From the NCBI GenBank assembly GCA_030655215.1, contig JAURVZ010000048.1, positions 62,001-126,000 of the forward strand: a stretch of DNA of 64,000 bases, in the 5' to 3' direction. The translations under genes were made by a program, and so were the position numbers. This document shows, one piece after another, positions 37,701-44,812 of this stretch. The DNA comes from Pseudolabrys sp. (lineage in GTDB: Bacteria; Pseudomonadota; Alphaproteobacteria; Rhizobiales; Xanthobacteraceae). The stretch's first letter is position 1; every line of letters begins with the position of its first letter. The notes beneath the pieces were generated by a model. It made no database searches. It was not told the DNA's origin and saw only the letters and a program-made list of their open reading frames with translations.

Positions 37701-40700
37701 TGGTGAGCTGGACGCCGACATTGCTGGCGCCACCGGTGCCGCCGCCGGTGCCGCTCAGCGTGATGCCGCCGGTGCCGGTCGCCGTCAGACCGGCGACACT
37801 GGAATTGATAACGATGCCTTGCGACGAACCGGCCGTGCCGGTGGCCTGGCTCTGGCCGGTCACCGACAGAAGACCATTGACGGTGGTCGCTGCGCCCGAG
37901 CCGCCGAGGTTGACGCCAACGCTGCTGGCGCCGCGGCCGGTGCCGGCGAGCGTGATATTGCCTGCGCCGCTGGTGCTGAGAACGCCATTGCCTTCAAGCC
38001 AGATGCCATCGGCCAAGGTCGTGCCATTGAGCGCACCGAGGCCGGTGAGCGAAACATTGCCCGTGCCCGCCGTGACATTCGCGGTGCTGTAAATGCCGCG
38101 CGCCAAGGTGCCGGTGCCGCCGCCGGTGCCGTTCAGCGTGATGCCGCCGGTGCCGGTGTTGGTCAGCGCGAGCGTCTGATTAATGCCGTAGTTGCTGGCA
38201 CCGCTGGAATTGCCGCCGGTGCCGGTGATGCTGAGCAGCCCGCCATTGCCGGCAACAGCAACGCCGAGATTGACGCCGTAATTATTGGCACTGGTGCCGC
38301 CATTGCCACCACCGGTGCCGGTAACGGTGATCGCCGAATTGCCACCGGCGAGAGTCGCCGTGACGCCGGACGATGTGCCGTCCACCGAGACGCCGTAGTT
38401 CGAGCCGCCTGCGCCGGCGCCGCCTGCTGTACCAGCCAGCGTGATGCCGCCAGTGCCGGTGCTGGTCACGCGCGAGCCGGTGCCAGTGATGCTGACGCCG
38501 TGATTGTTCACAGCGGTGCTGATCGAATTGTTGGTGCCGGTGACGCTGACCAGACCGTTGACAGCGGTGACGATGGTGCCGCCCGCAAGGGTCACGCCAT
38601 TGACGGCCGCGCCTGCGGCGGTGCCCGCGGCTGTGCCGGCGAGTGCGACCGTGCCGGCGCCCGTCGTGCTGATCGTCGTGCCGGCATTGGCCAGAAGGCC
38701 GGTGCTTGCGCCAACAGTCGTCGCCGACGCGTTGCCGGTGATGCTGAGATTGCCGCCGGCGCTGACGATGTTTGCACCATTGAGAACGCCGGTGCCGCCG
38801 CTGCCTGTGCCGCCGCCAGTGCCGAGCAGCGTGATATTGCCCGCGCCTGTCGCCGTGATGGCGGCGGTCTGGTTGATGCCGAAATTACCGGTGCCGCTTG
38901 TGTTGCCACCTGTGCCGGTGACGGAGATCGCGCCGCTTGATGTCGTCAGCGCCGCGACATTGACGCCGTAATTGTTCGTGCCGGTGCCACCTGCATTGCC
39001 GCCCTGCCCGATCAGGGTCAGGCCACCAGTGCCGCCGACGGACAAGGCCTGCGCGGTGTAGATGCCGTAATTGCTGCCATTGCCGTTGTTAATGCCGCCG
39101 CCGGTGCCATTGAGCGTGATGGTGCCGGAGCCGCTGGCGCTGAGCGCCGAGGCAGTATCCCAGGTGACGCCGAAATTGCCGATGCCGCTGCCGCCGCCGG
39201 TGCCGACCAAGGTCACGCCACCGCTGCCGGTGCTGCGAATGGCTGAGTTAGCGCCGGTGACGAGAACACCGTGTTGGCCAGCGGTCGAAGACGTGACCTG
39301 ATTGACGCCGGTCACCGAGTTCAGGCCGTTGACGGTCGTCACGGTGGCGCCAGCCGCAACGTTGACACCAAGGCCGGTGCCGGTGCCGCGCGACGTGCCG
39401 TTCATCGTGATCGTGCCCGCACCGCTGGTGCTGACGGCAGCGCCTGCGCCGGTGAGATAGATGCCGTCGTTCAGGCTGCCCGTGGCCGTGGCCGAGGCCA
39501 GGCCGGTGATGGAAATGTTGCCGCCCGCAGACGTCACGGCCACGCCATTGTTATAATAGCCGCGCTGGCCCAAGCCGGTGCCGCCGCCGGTACCGTTGAT
39601 GGTGATATTGCCCGCGCCGCTCGTTGTGATCGCGGACATTTGCGCAACGCCGACGTTCTGCGTGCCGCTCGACGCGCCGCCGGTGCCGGTCAGCGAAATC
39701 GTACCGCTCGACGCTGTCGTCGTGCCGTTCTGGTAGATGCCGTAATTGTCCGTGCCGGAGCCGCCGGTGCCACCGCCGATGCCGGTCAGCGACAATGTGC
39801 CGGTCGTGACCGAGATCGTGCCGTCGTTCTGCAGGCCGTAATTGTTGCTACCGCGGCCGCCACCTGTACCCGAGGCAATGACGCTGCCGGTGCCGGTGGC
39901 GCGGATGATGCCCGCGCTACCCTGCAACAGACCGCGATTGAGACCATTTGAATTCGAGGCCGCGCTGTTGAGCGCGGTGATGTTGACGGTACCATTCACC
40001 ACCTCGACAAGACCGGCATTATAAATGCCGGACGAAGAGCCGCCGCTACCGGGTGTTGTGCCATTCAGATTGATGTTGCCGGCGCCCGTTGTCGTGACCT
40101 GGCCGAGGATGTTGATGCCATCGTCACTGCCGGGGCCGACACCGCCGGTGCCGGTCAGGCCAATCGTGCCGCCATTGGTCGAACGGATCGACGCCAGGGC
40201 CGAAACACCGACACCCCAGTTGCCGCCTGTCGTCAGCAACGAACCCGGATTGCCGGTGCCATTGATGGTGATGCTGCCGGTCGTCGTGACGATGCTGCTC
40301 GCCGCCGTATTGGTGAGGTACACGCCCGATGTCGTGCCGAGCGCCACGCCGCCGGCGATACCGACAATATTGACGTTGCCGGCGCCGGCCGAGATCGTGT
40401 TGTTGATTTCCACGCCCGTGGCGCCAACGGCACCGAAACCGGTGCCGCGGATGTTGACGTTGCCGCCATTGGTCGTCAGCGCAGCGTTGACATAGACACC
40501 AATAGGAAGAAGCAAGGTACCCATCGCCGCCGTGGTCATCGGGTTGGCGCCGCCGCCCACCGTGATGAAACCACCATTGGTGCTGATCGCGGAATTGATC
40601 GTGACCGCGCCGACATCCGTGCCGGTCAAATTCGACTGCAACACGACGTTCAAGCCGCCGGATGTCGCCGTGATGCTGCCGGTGTTGATGTTGATGCTGC

Positions 40701-42309
40701 CGATAGCCTGCAGCGTCAGTGTGCTGGTGCCCGCGCCGGCCGTCTTCGCAATATTGGCGTTGACCGTGATATTGCCGCTCATGAGGATACCACCCGAGCC
40801 GGTGATGAGCGTGACGTTGTTGCCGTTGTTCAGCGCAGTGCTGATCGAAGATGCCGACAGCGTGATGCCCAGGCCGGACGTCGTGGTGGTGCCGCCGCTC
40901 GACGGCACGGCTGTGCCGCTCGAGGCGATGGTGATGTCCGCGGGATCGAGCAGCCACTGGCCGTTGGCGCCGTTGACGGCGCTGGCATCGACATTGCCCG
41001 AGCCGCCCAGCGCGACCTTCGACGACGTTTCAACGAAGCCGCCATCGCCGCCGGTGGCGCCGCCCTTCGCGCTGATCATGCCGCCGAACAAGGTCATCAT
41101 GTCCGACCACAGAATGACCTTGCCACCCTTGCCGGTGCCGGTCGCATTCGCGGTGATGGTGGAGCTCTCGTCCATAATCACAGTGTTGGCGCGCGCGAGT
41201 GTGCCGCCGCCGAGGTAATCGCCGCCGATCAAGGCTGTGCCGCCGCCGGTCTTGCCGGAGACATCGACCAAGGAGCCACGCAGCGCGACGGTGTCGCCTG
41301 TCATGGTGACTGTGCCGCCCTTGGCGTTGCGGCTCGCGGCGCGCACACGGGCGCCGTCGAGCGTGACGTTGTTTCCGCTGATGGCGATGGTGCCGCCATT
41401 CGACGTTGAGTTCTTACGCGCCGCAGTGTTGACGCGGCCCGAAATGGTGACGTTGCCGCCCGGGCCGCCGCCAATGGTGATCGAGCCGTTGCGGCCGGAC
41501 ACGGACGTGGCCGACAATGTGCCGGACACATTGACGACGTCGCGCACGGCCTCTTTCACCGTCGCAGCGCGCAGTTCGATGCTGCCGCCCCGTGCTGTGA
41601 TCCGCCCGGAATTCTCGATCAGCGCCTTGCCGTTAACCGACGCACCGGTCGGCACCGCAACTTGCATGAAGCCGTCGCCGGCAAGATCGAGCGTCGTCTG
41701 CTCACCCGAGCCGAGACCAACCTTGCCGAGCGGTACATTGATACGCCCGGAGTTTGAAATGGTGCCGCCGAGCAATGCGGCGAAACCGCCTTTGCCGACA
41801 TTGATGGTGCCGGCATTGCTGACGCCGGCGGATGCGCCGTTACCTGTGAACGTGCGCTTGCCGCTGAGGAAGTCTTCGTTGCTGATGCCAAGCGTCGACG
41901 CGACGAAGCCGCCGCCGACATTGACGGTGCCGGACGAGGTGATGGCGATGCCGTTCGGATTGACCAGATAGACCTGGCCGTTGGCGTTGATCTGGCCGGC
42001 GATCGACGACGGCGTGTTGCCGGTGACGCGATTGAGCATGGCCGACGACGCGTTCGGCTGGACGAAGGTGACGGCATTCGGCTGGCCAACCGAAAACGAA
42101 TTCCAGTTGATGATCGCGTTCTGCGAAGCCTGGTTGACAGTGAGCCCTTGGTTCACCGGCGCGCCGATGGTTGCGCTGCCGCCCGCCACCGTGCCGCCTT
42201 GCGGCAAGACGCTCTGCGCGCGAACTCCGAGGATGTTGCCGGAAGCCAGCATCACCACAAGAAGCATCGACAAAGGCCGATAGACGAACGCGCGAATGTA
42301 ATTTTGCAA
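25795..42309 (-). CDS. Giant TpsA filamentous-haemagglutinin-type adhesin with MBG/YDG repeats
   Basis: A 5504-residue exported protein of a two-partner secretion system; its transporter TpsB is encoded upstream. Regions: signal peptide 1-31 (ends GVRA); TPS secretion domain about 32-280 with INWNSFSVGQPNAVTFVQP and the hallmark NPNGI; a linker with QWLLDPADITIAS near 448; a Gly/Thr/Asn-rich beta-helical stretch about 640-2080; about 30 MBG-type units (KTYGTADP-like) and 9 YDG-type units (KTYDATT) about 2240-5410; and a tail of about 95 residues with Cys5474 and Cys5499. The only other cysteines I noticed are in ACVPTC near 2265. The apparent start is TTG at 42309; an ATG at 42267 would give a shorter signal. 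Expected role: surface attachment or biofilm. Not interrupted by any stop. Confidence 0.93.
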   Translation of the reverse strand: MQNYIRAFVYRPLSMLLVVMLASGNILGVRAQSVLPQGGTVAGGSATIGAPVNQGLTVNQASQNAIINWNSFSVGQPNAVTFVQPNASSAMLNRVTGNTPSSIAGQINANGQVYLVNPNGIAITSSGTVNVGGGFVASTLGISNEDFLSGKRTFTGNGASAGVSNAGTINVGKGGFAALLGGTISNSGRINVPLGKVGLGSGEQTTLDLAGDGFMQVAVPTGASVNGKALIENSGRITARGGSIELRAATVKEAVRDVVNVSGTLSATSVSGRNGSITIGGGPGGNVTISGRVNTAARKNSTSNGGTIAISGNNVTLDGARVRAASRNAKGGTVTMTGDTVALRGSLVDVSGKTGGGTALIGGDYLGGGTLARANTVIMDESSTITANATGTGKGGKVILWSDMMTLFGGMISAKGGATGGDGGFVETSSKVALGGSGNVDASAVNGANGQWLLDPADITIASSGTAVPSSGGTTTTSGLGITLSASSISTALNNGNNVTLITGSGGILMSGNITVNANIAKTAGAGTSTLTLQAIGSININTGSITATSGGLNVVLQSNLTGTDVGAVTINSAISTNGGFITVGGGANPMTTAAMGTLLLPIGVYVNAALTTNGGNVNIRGTGFGAVGATGVEINNTISAGAGNVNIVGIAGGVALGTTSGVYLTNTAASSIVTTTGSITINGTGNPGSLLTTGGNWGVGVSALASIRSTNGGTIGLTGTGGVGPGSDDGINILGQVTTTGAGNINLNGTTPGSGGSSSGIYNAGLVEVVNGTVNITALNSAASNSNGLNRGLLQGSAGIIRATGTGSVIASGTGGGRGSNNYGLQNDGTISVTTGTLSLTGIGGGTGGSGTDNYGIYQNGTTTASSGTISLTGTGGASSGTQNVGVAQMSAITTSGAGNITINGTGGGTGLGQRGYYNNGVAVTSAGGNISITGLASATATGSLNDGIYLTGAGAAVSTSGAGTITMNGTSRGTGTGLGVNVAAGATVTTVNGLNSVTGVNQVTSSTAGQHGVLVTGANSAIRSTGSGGVTLVGTGGGSGIGNFGVTWDTASALSASGSGTITLNGTGGGINNGNGSNYGIYTAQALSVGGTGGLTLIGQGGNAGGTGTNNYGVNVAALTTSSGAISVTGTGGNTSGTGNFGINQTAAITATGAGNITLLGTGGGTGSGGTGVLNGANIVSAGGNLSITGNASATTVGASTGLLANAGTTISTTGAGTVALAGTAAGTAAGAAVNGVTLAGGTIVTAVNGLVSVTGTNNSISTAVNNHGVSITGTGSRVTSTGTGGITLAGTAGGAGAGGSNYGVSVDGTSSGVTATLAGGNSAITVTGTGGGNGGTSANNYGVNLGVAVAGNGGLLSITGTGGNSSGASNYGINQTLALTNTGTGGITLNGTGGGTGTLARGIYSTANVTAGTGNVSLTGLGALNGTTLADGIWLEGNGVLSTSGAGNITLAGTGRGASSVGVNLGGSGAATTVNGLLSVTGQSQATGTAGSSQGIVINSSVAGLTATGTGGITLSGTGGGTGGASNVGVQLTSANAVRATLAGGNSAISITGIGGGTGGSGANNYGVNLASAITGNGGTLAVTGTGGNSSGANNIGINQTLALTNTGTGAITLNGTGGGTGTNASGYVNTGVNVTAAGGNIGITGIAGASGTSGTGISLVGGTTSTTGTGTITLAGTAKGTAGGVASAGVSVGTGAIVTAVNGLVGVTGINQSLSTAAGNVGVLIADTNSVVRSTGIGGVTVTGTGGGAGAGGFNYGVNVAVANGVQSTGSGLISLTGTGGGGTGSGSNNTGVNIAASLGVSGTGGLTLLGVGGNAGGTGNNNTGVAVNAAVNTSGAISLTGTGGAAGGSGNHGVVNSAAVVSGGGNISVAGVGGGTGGTNIGYVGSAALTAGGGNLSVTGTGATVGTGNDGINLTGAGTILSTIGSGTVTLNGTGGANGTGTATGVALSGGAIVRGVNGLTSVTGLSSSTGSGAGNIGISLAGTNTSIQSSGSGGITLIGTGGGTAGSTGGHGVSVGTAAGVTASGSGAINITALTSSAADGLNSSGIIGGASATGDITINTNAITLATAAVQTAGNISILAATPGTSVAVGTAASGTLKVDDAELALLNWGAGKLLTIGGANAAALNINTGVTLSNNAMFQNGAGYDITLGGTLNSTASANAVVLASGKNIVGGGSVSVTGGGRWLGYTIDRSGNDETAFGTVNRVFNQTIGTYAPALVTELGNVLIYASLGGTITLTANNATRTYGDSNPTFSYVFACVPTCTQAAALATGPTVGSTATVTTDAGTANITIAGAVLNTLYRDYSINYVNGTLTIAKANLTIGTPAVTAKTYDGTATAALTGSLIGIKNSDVLTMVGAGTFADANAGIGKTVTANISVTGAKSANYNIIQPTGLTGTINKATLTVGLTGTAAKTYDATTAATLAAGNYSISGLVGAETVTLANTSAVYADANAGTGKTVTASGLSISVGGGNYQLASTTAAAAIGTINKATLTIGLTGNVTKTYDATTAAALVTGNYSFAGLAGSDTVTLTGGTSGTYDNANVGTGKTVTVNGLGISGAVSGNYQLASTSASGAVGVINRAALSIVANNLSKTYGTADPTLTYVATGLQGSDTASGALTRVAGETVAGGPYAINQGTVTAGNNYTISYTAGALTINKATLTATLTGSVTKTYDATTAATLVSGNYNVSGIVGGDSVALTGFASGNYADANAGIGKTVTVNGLGLSGAAAGNYQLASTSASATVGVINRAALSIVANNLSKTYGTADPALTYVATGLQGSDAVSGALTRVAGETVAGGPYAINQGTVTAGNNYTLSYTAGALTINKATLTATLTGSVIKTYDATTTATLVSGNYNVTGIVGGDSVTLTGFASGNHADANAGTGKTVTVNGLGLSGSAAGNYQLVSTTASGAVGVINRAALSIVANNLSKTYGTADPALTYVATGLQGSDAVSGALTRVAGETVAGGPYAINQGTVTAGNNYTLSYTAGALTINKATLTATLTGSVTKTYDATTAATLVSGNYNVAGIVGSDNVVLSGFTSGAYADANVGAGKVVTVTGLGLAGSAAGNYQLASTTAAASIGVINRASLSIVANNLSKTYGTADPALTYVATGLQGSDTTSGALTRVAGETVAGGPYAINQGTVTASNNYTISYTAGALTINKATLTVGLTGNVTKTYDATTAAALVSGNYSVAGIVGSDDVALTGIANGSYADANAGTGKTVTVMGLGLSGSTASNYQLASSTASGAVGVINRAALSIVANNLSKTYGTADPALTYVATGLQGSDTTSGALTRVAGETVAGGPYAINQGTVTGGNNYTISYTAGALTINKAILTATLTGSVTKTYDATTAATLVSGNYNVTGIVGGDSVALTGFTAGNYADANAGIGKTVTVTGLGLSGSAAGNYQLASTSTSGAVGVINRAALSIVANNLSKTYGTADPSLTYVATGLQGGDMTSGALTRVAGETVAGGPYAINQGTVTASNNYTISYTAGALTINKATLTATLTGSVTKTYDATTGATLVSGNYNVAGVVGGDSVSLTGFTSGNYADANAGIGKTVTVNGLGLSGSAAGNYQLASTTASGAVGVIDRAALTIVADAKTKVYGSSDPSLTYVATGLQGSDTTSGALSRVAGENVAGGPYAINQGTVTAGNNYTVSYTAAAMTITPKTLTITPDALAKVYGEADPALTFAASGLAFSDTANGVLTGALTRAAGENKGTYAIGQGTLASNANYSIAFTPGRVFTIGNAILTVIANAQGKVYGDTDPTLSYSVSGFVGSDTSSLLTGGLARAAGENVGNYQINVGSLSGGGNYTISYTANNLAITPATLTVTANNQSKVYGAADPTLTYGYAGLKNSDTGSVFSGALSRATGENVAGGPYAISQGSVTAGSNYTIDYQAAALTITPRALTVTANNLNKTYGDADPSSLTYTYGSLANGDTASVFTGALARDAGENAGIYAVNRNTLSAGSNYNISYTPGRTFTIDRASLSVTANNSSKIYGDADPSLSYSYSGLKNGDTGAVFAGSLTRASGETVAGGPYAIGQGTLNAGGNYNITFTPGNTFTITPAMLTVTANSKGKTYGDLDPTFDYSVIGLKGADTQSVVSGLLTRDAGENVSATPYAINQGSLTANSNYAINFVSNGLTISTGLLVVNANAAVKTYGDADPASYTYTYSGLVNGDTASVFTGNLTRAANATSENAGLHAITQGTLSGGVNYTIEYHGADLTINKKALTVTADNAAKTFGAADPASLTYTHSGLVNGDTASVFTGNLLRDNGENAGVYAINRNTLSAGGNYNVIYTPGRTFTINRAGLTVTANNVSKTYGDADPSLTYTYSGLQGTDTAAVFDGSLARAAGETVAGGPYAINQGNLTAGINYTINFTAGRTLTINRATLALTADAKSKIYGDVDPSLTYNVSGLKGSDTASVLTGSLTRAVGETVAGGPYAISQGTVDAGGNYTIAYTGAALTIDRASLTVTAAGQSKVYGAADPTLSYTAAGLKNGDTSAVLTGGLTRAAGETVAGGPYAISQGTLTAGSNYDINYTGNAMTITPAALTVTADNLTKVYGQSDPSLTYTYAGLTNGDTSAVLSGGLTRVAGENKGNYAINQGTLGAGSNYTISYDAGNLSITSATLNIAANAQSKTYGNTDPTLTYATTGLVNGDSLSVLTGQLARATGENVGSYAINQGSLAAGDNYIISYTGNNLAVNQRGITVAADAQTRTYGNANPALTYTVGGLGLVSGDTLSGGLTTTANATSNVGNYGIAQGTLANANYAITYTGNNLTVAQRGITVAADAQSRAYGQANPTLTYTVGGQGLVNGDSLNGSLATTATLISNVGNYGITQGTLGNANYAITYTGNNLAVTQRALTIAINSQSRMYGDANPALTYTVGGLGLMVGDVLTGSLTTSATATSNAGSYAIAQGSLGNANYTINFTAGNLAVTPRTITVAADAQSRIYGNANPALTYAVGGNGLVNGDSLNGSLATTASGTSNVGSYGITQGTLANSNYAITYTGNNLAVTQRAILVAADGQSRVYGNTNPALTYDVGGLGLVNGDTLNGALATTADATSNVGGYAITQGTLAANSNYTMTYAGNNLAVTQRAIAVTADAQSRIYGEANPALTYNVGGLGLVNGDTLGGALTTAANATSNVGNYGIAQGTLTASGNYAMSYTGNNLAVTQRGLTVAANAQSRIYGDTNPALTYALGGLGLVNGDSLSGALATSANGASDVGSYGITQGTLGNANYAISYTGNNLAVTQRTITVAADGVARIYGDANPALTYSVGGMGLVNGDTLGGSLATAATVTSNMGMYAITQGTLADANYAIIYTGNSMMVGQRAITVTANAISRTVGVENPALTYTVGGRGLVNGDTLAGLLATTADQTSPLGTYAITQGTLGATPNYALTYVGADLSVIPAPLAIPRILLMSMVSPDAFPSDGLPEASDGLPASYNLRRLGNKVKFATFGYLDGLNDGACSSEDLQKRLKRLGKVVLTGTEAETCEGGSQ
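26080..28185 (-). repeat. Nine C-terminal MBG-type repeats of TpsA
   Basis: Nine consecutive units of about 78-79 codons (234-237 bases between landmarks) with the consensus ADAQSRIYG-NPALTY-VGG-GLVNGD, divergent in sequence but constant in length. The last one (AISRTVGVENPALTY) has lost the YG motif. They differ from the upstream units by the GLGLV insertion. Confidence 0.85.
31481..34504 (-). repeat. Six tandem 504-bp composite units (MBG plus YDG) in tpsA
   Basis: The codons of the KTYG/KVYG motif recur at 31481, 31985, 32489, 32993, 33497, 34001 and 34505: six intervals of exactly 504 bases (168 codons). Each unit pairs one MBG domain (LTYVATGLQGSD) with one YDG domain (KTYDATTAATLVSGNY). 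DNA similarity between units is very high, so they are candidates for recombination and copy-number change. Confidence 0.9.
36400..39350 (-). repeat. Five long super-repeats in the glycine-rich part of tpsA
   Basis: A block containing TTVNGLLSVTG-like sequence, followed by ITLNGTGGGTG-like turns, recurs with landmarks near 39325, 38552, 37872, 37187 and 36416, spaced 680-773 bases (about 227-258 codons). Within each block, short Gly-rich turns of about 20-25 residues repeat, as expected for a beta-helix shaft. Confidence 0.7.
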
Positions 42310-42684
42310 TTGACCGGTTCTTTCTACGCAAGTGACTTGGGTGACCCAATCTGGTCAGCGCTTGGCATTCACTTCAGAACTCAGGCAAACGACGTGCGTG
42401 AAAGACGATGCCGGTTCAGCCGGCCACTAAACTCACGCCCGTTCTGTTGCCTCCCTGCAGACACAACACACGCAGAACCGCTGCGATTGCTCTGTTAGAA
42501 CGCCCGCGGGTTGCCAAGGACTTAATGATTTTGTTTCGAAATTAAGCAAAGGTCGCGCTGTGACGCGCGCGTTATCCGTGATGCGGCGGATGCGGTATTT
42601 AGATGAATGATGTTGGTATTTCAGTGTTGGATTTTTCGACCGCGTTAAAAAATTGCTGCAGATCGATTAACGGCAAATATTTTT
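42310..42684. other. Intergenic region between tpsB and tpsA
   Basis: About 375 bases without a credible gene; the half next to tpsB is AT-rich. It is long for a two-partner operon, so tpsA may have its own promoter here. No clear operator or stem-loop was recognised. Confidence 0.6.
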
Positions 42685-44493
42685 CTAGAAACGTAAACTG
42701 ATGTTCACGTTGGTGCGCCATCCGTGCGGATAATTCGGCAGATTGGAATACTGCCGCGCCGCTTCAATGCCGAGAATTAAGGCAGTATAGCCGCCAGGTA
42801 AATCAATACTACTGCGAAGGCCGACACCGAAAGCCGACGCGCGCATCGATGCCACTTCGAGTATCGTTGCATTGTTCAGACGGCCGGCGCCGTAGGCAGC
42901 GAAGCCGTAGGGCGACAGCACCAATGGTATTCCGGCGCCCGGCACATTGAACGGCCGGCTGAGTTCGCCACGCACTGTCGCGCCTTCATCGACATTGAAG
43001 GTGCCGTTGGCAAACGCGGAGATGGCCTGCTGACCATCGAGAGCGAATTGTTCGGAGGCCAGCACTGGCCTGCGAAACGACGTTTGCATGCGGCCGGTCA
43101 CATCAAGACGAACGCTCTCGAAAAGCGGCTGGCTGTAACGCAGATCCGCACTCAGCTTGTTGAACACCGGCCCTGCCCCTTGCCGCGACAAGGGAATGCC
43201 CGATTGCAACGCGTCATTCTGGTCGCGGCCGCCGAGACCGCGCGAGAACGTTGCCGATGCCTGTATGCCGGCACCGGCGAAGGGCAGCGCTGTTTCATAA
43301 CCGATGCCGCCGCGCAGCACGCTGTACTTGTCGCGGTTGAGGTCGGTGTCGAACTGCGGCAGCGCGACCTCCTGGCTGATATGTTCGTAACCGCCATTGA
43401 TGCTCAACGTCTCCGAGCGCGTGCGGATGATTGAATAATTGGTGCGCAAGGCGAAGCGCTGGAAGTAGCCGATGCTGTCGACGCCGCCACTGACGGGAAT
43501 CGGCACGCTGCGCGAGTATGTGTATTCAGGATTGAGCGTCCAGCCGTCGAGGCCGAGCGGCACCACGATGCCGGCGCCCAATGTGCGTAACGGCGAGTCG
43601 GGCTGGAAGACCTTGGATGTATCGCCGGCAGTTTGTGCCGAGCCATAGAACTGCTCGCCGTAGCCGAACGGTGTATTGATCGCGAGGCTGCCGCCATAGC
43701 TCCAGGTGCCCAGGCTGGCCGGCAACTGGTTGCCGACATTGGCTGTGCCTGTCACCAGCCGGTGCTCGCCATCGAGCACAAGCAGCGAGCCGCCGGGGCT
43801 GCTGCCGCGCGCCAATGTGCTCTTCAGCCGCAAGCCGGGTATGTCGCCGGCGGTCAGCAACACGCGCTCGAGCTGCGCCAGCGTGATGTGGCCGCGGCCG
43901 ATCAGCATGCGGCTTCGCGCGGCGACCAGCGCGCGCGCCTGCGCCGGAACGCGGTCGACCTGGACATCTTCGATGAAACCGTCAGTGACGGCGATGCGCA
44001 GCACGCCGTTGTCCCTCAGGCTCTGCGGCGGCACGGTGACGCGGACGAGCACGTAACCGGCGCGGGCATAGATTTCTTCCAGCGCATTGGCGAAGTCGTA
44101 AATCTGCGCGACGGTGACGCGCTGGCCCTCGATCGCAGCGACCAGCGGCCGCGTCTGATTGGCAAGTTCGCCGAAAGCGCCTTCAATGATGACACGGCCG
44201 ACGACGTAGCTGAGTTTTTCCGAACCCGGGGGCGCCTGCACACGCGGGCCATCCGATGGCGGCGCCGGTGTGCCGATTTGCGGCCGGGGCGACGGCGGCC
44301 GCAAGGTCTCCGGCGTCACCTGGCTGGGCGGGACGAACTGCGCGCGTGCGGCGAATGGAGTCGCGGTGAGGACCGCCGAGATGCACACAACAGCGGTGGC
44401 GGATATTTTGCGGCGGGGCCACTCAAGCGGGGGTTGCAATGCGGAATATGATGCGACGCGTGACCTGCCGTGCATACACAAATTACTAAGCAT
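42685..44493 (-). CDS. TpsB outer-membrane transporter (ShlB/FhaC/HecB family)
   Basis: A 602-residue Omp85-superfamily pore that exports TpsA. Order: a signal peptide ending at ARA/Q (about residue 51), a Pro-rich linker (about 52-85), POTRA domain 1 (YVVGRVIIEGAFGELANQTR) and POTRA 2 (DGFIEDVQVDRVP; LRLKSTLARGSSPGGSLLVL), then a 16-strand-type barrel from about 240 to the end. The final residues NVNISLRF end in Phe, as outer-membrane barrels do. An AGGT ribosome site precedes the ATG at 44493. It lies upstream of tpsA on the same strand, the usual two-partner order. Confidence 0.93.
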   Translation of the reverse strand: MLSNLCMHGRSRVASYSALQPPLEWPRRKISATAVVCISAVLTATPFAARAQFVPPSQVTPETLRPPSPRPQIGTPAPPSDGPRVQAPPGSEKLSYVVGRVIIEGAFGELANQTRPLVAAIEGQRVTVAQIYDFANALEEIYARAGYVLVRVTVPPQSLRDNGVLRIAVTDGFIEDVQVDRVPAQARALVAARSRMLIGRGHITLAQLERVLLTAGDIPGLRLKSTLARGSSPGGSLLVLDGEHRLVTGTANVGNQLPASLGTWSYGGSLAINTPFGYGEQFYGSAQTAGDTSKVFQPDSPLRTLGAGIVVPLGLDGWTLNPEYTYSRSVPIPVSGGVDSIGYFQRFALRTNYSIIRTRSETLSINGGYEHISQEVALPQFDTDLNRDKYSVLRGGIGYETALPFAGAGIQASATFSRGLGGRDQNDALQSGIPLSRQGAGPVFNKLSADLRYSQPLFESVRLDVTGRMQTSFRRPVLASEQFALDGQQAISAFANGTFNVDEGATVRGELSRPFNVPGAGIPLVLSPYGFAAYGAGRLNNATILEVASMRASAFGVGLRSSIDLPGGYTALILGIEAARQYSNLPNYPHGWRTNVNISLRF

Positions 44494-44812
44494 CTAAATA
44501 CCTACACTACATGGCTTTTCCTCATTGAACGATGACGCACTGTGATTAACAGATGATGTAATCGGTTGAATAATGTCGGCGCTACAAGCAGATACGTATC
44601 ATGGCACCGCTTATGGTTGCGTTGCGTGGGGGGCCGACATTGCTGTGCAGTGAAGCCGCGCGTGCGCGCTCGTGCATTTCCGCCAAGCGGACATCGCTCT
44701 TGGTCACACAGGCCAGGCCACCGCGAGTTGACGTTGGAAGGCGTCGTCAGATTTTGAGACCCGACACGACAATATCGCCTGCAGTTGGCAGGAGCGTCGC
44801 CAGACCTGCATC
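44494..44812. other. Intergenic region between apt and tpsB
   Basis: About 320 bases. Short open frames exist on both strands but none has codon use, a ribosome site or sequence features that support a gene. It presumably contains the tpsB promoter and the end of the apt operon. Confidence 0.55.

Noticed and set aside
28000-41971. Long plus-strand open frames opposite the adhesin (for example 36076-38940, 29287-30954, 33457-34542)
   Set aside because: They mirror the repeats of tpsA on the other strand, read as Arg/Ala/Asp-rich low-complexity protein and have no ribosome sites or family motifs. High GC and lack of stops in repetitive DNA explain them.
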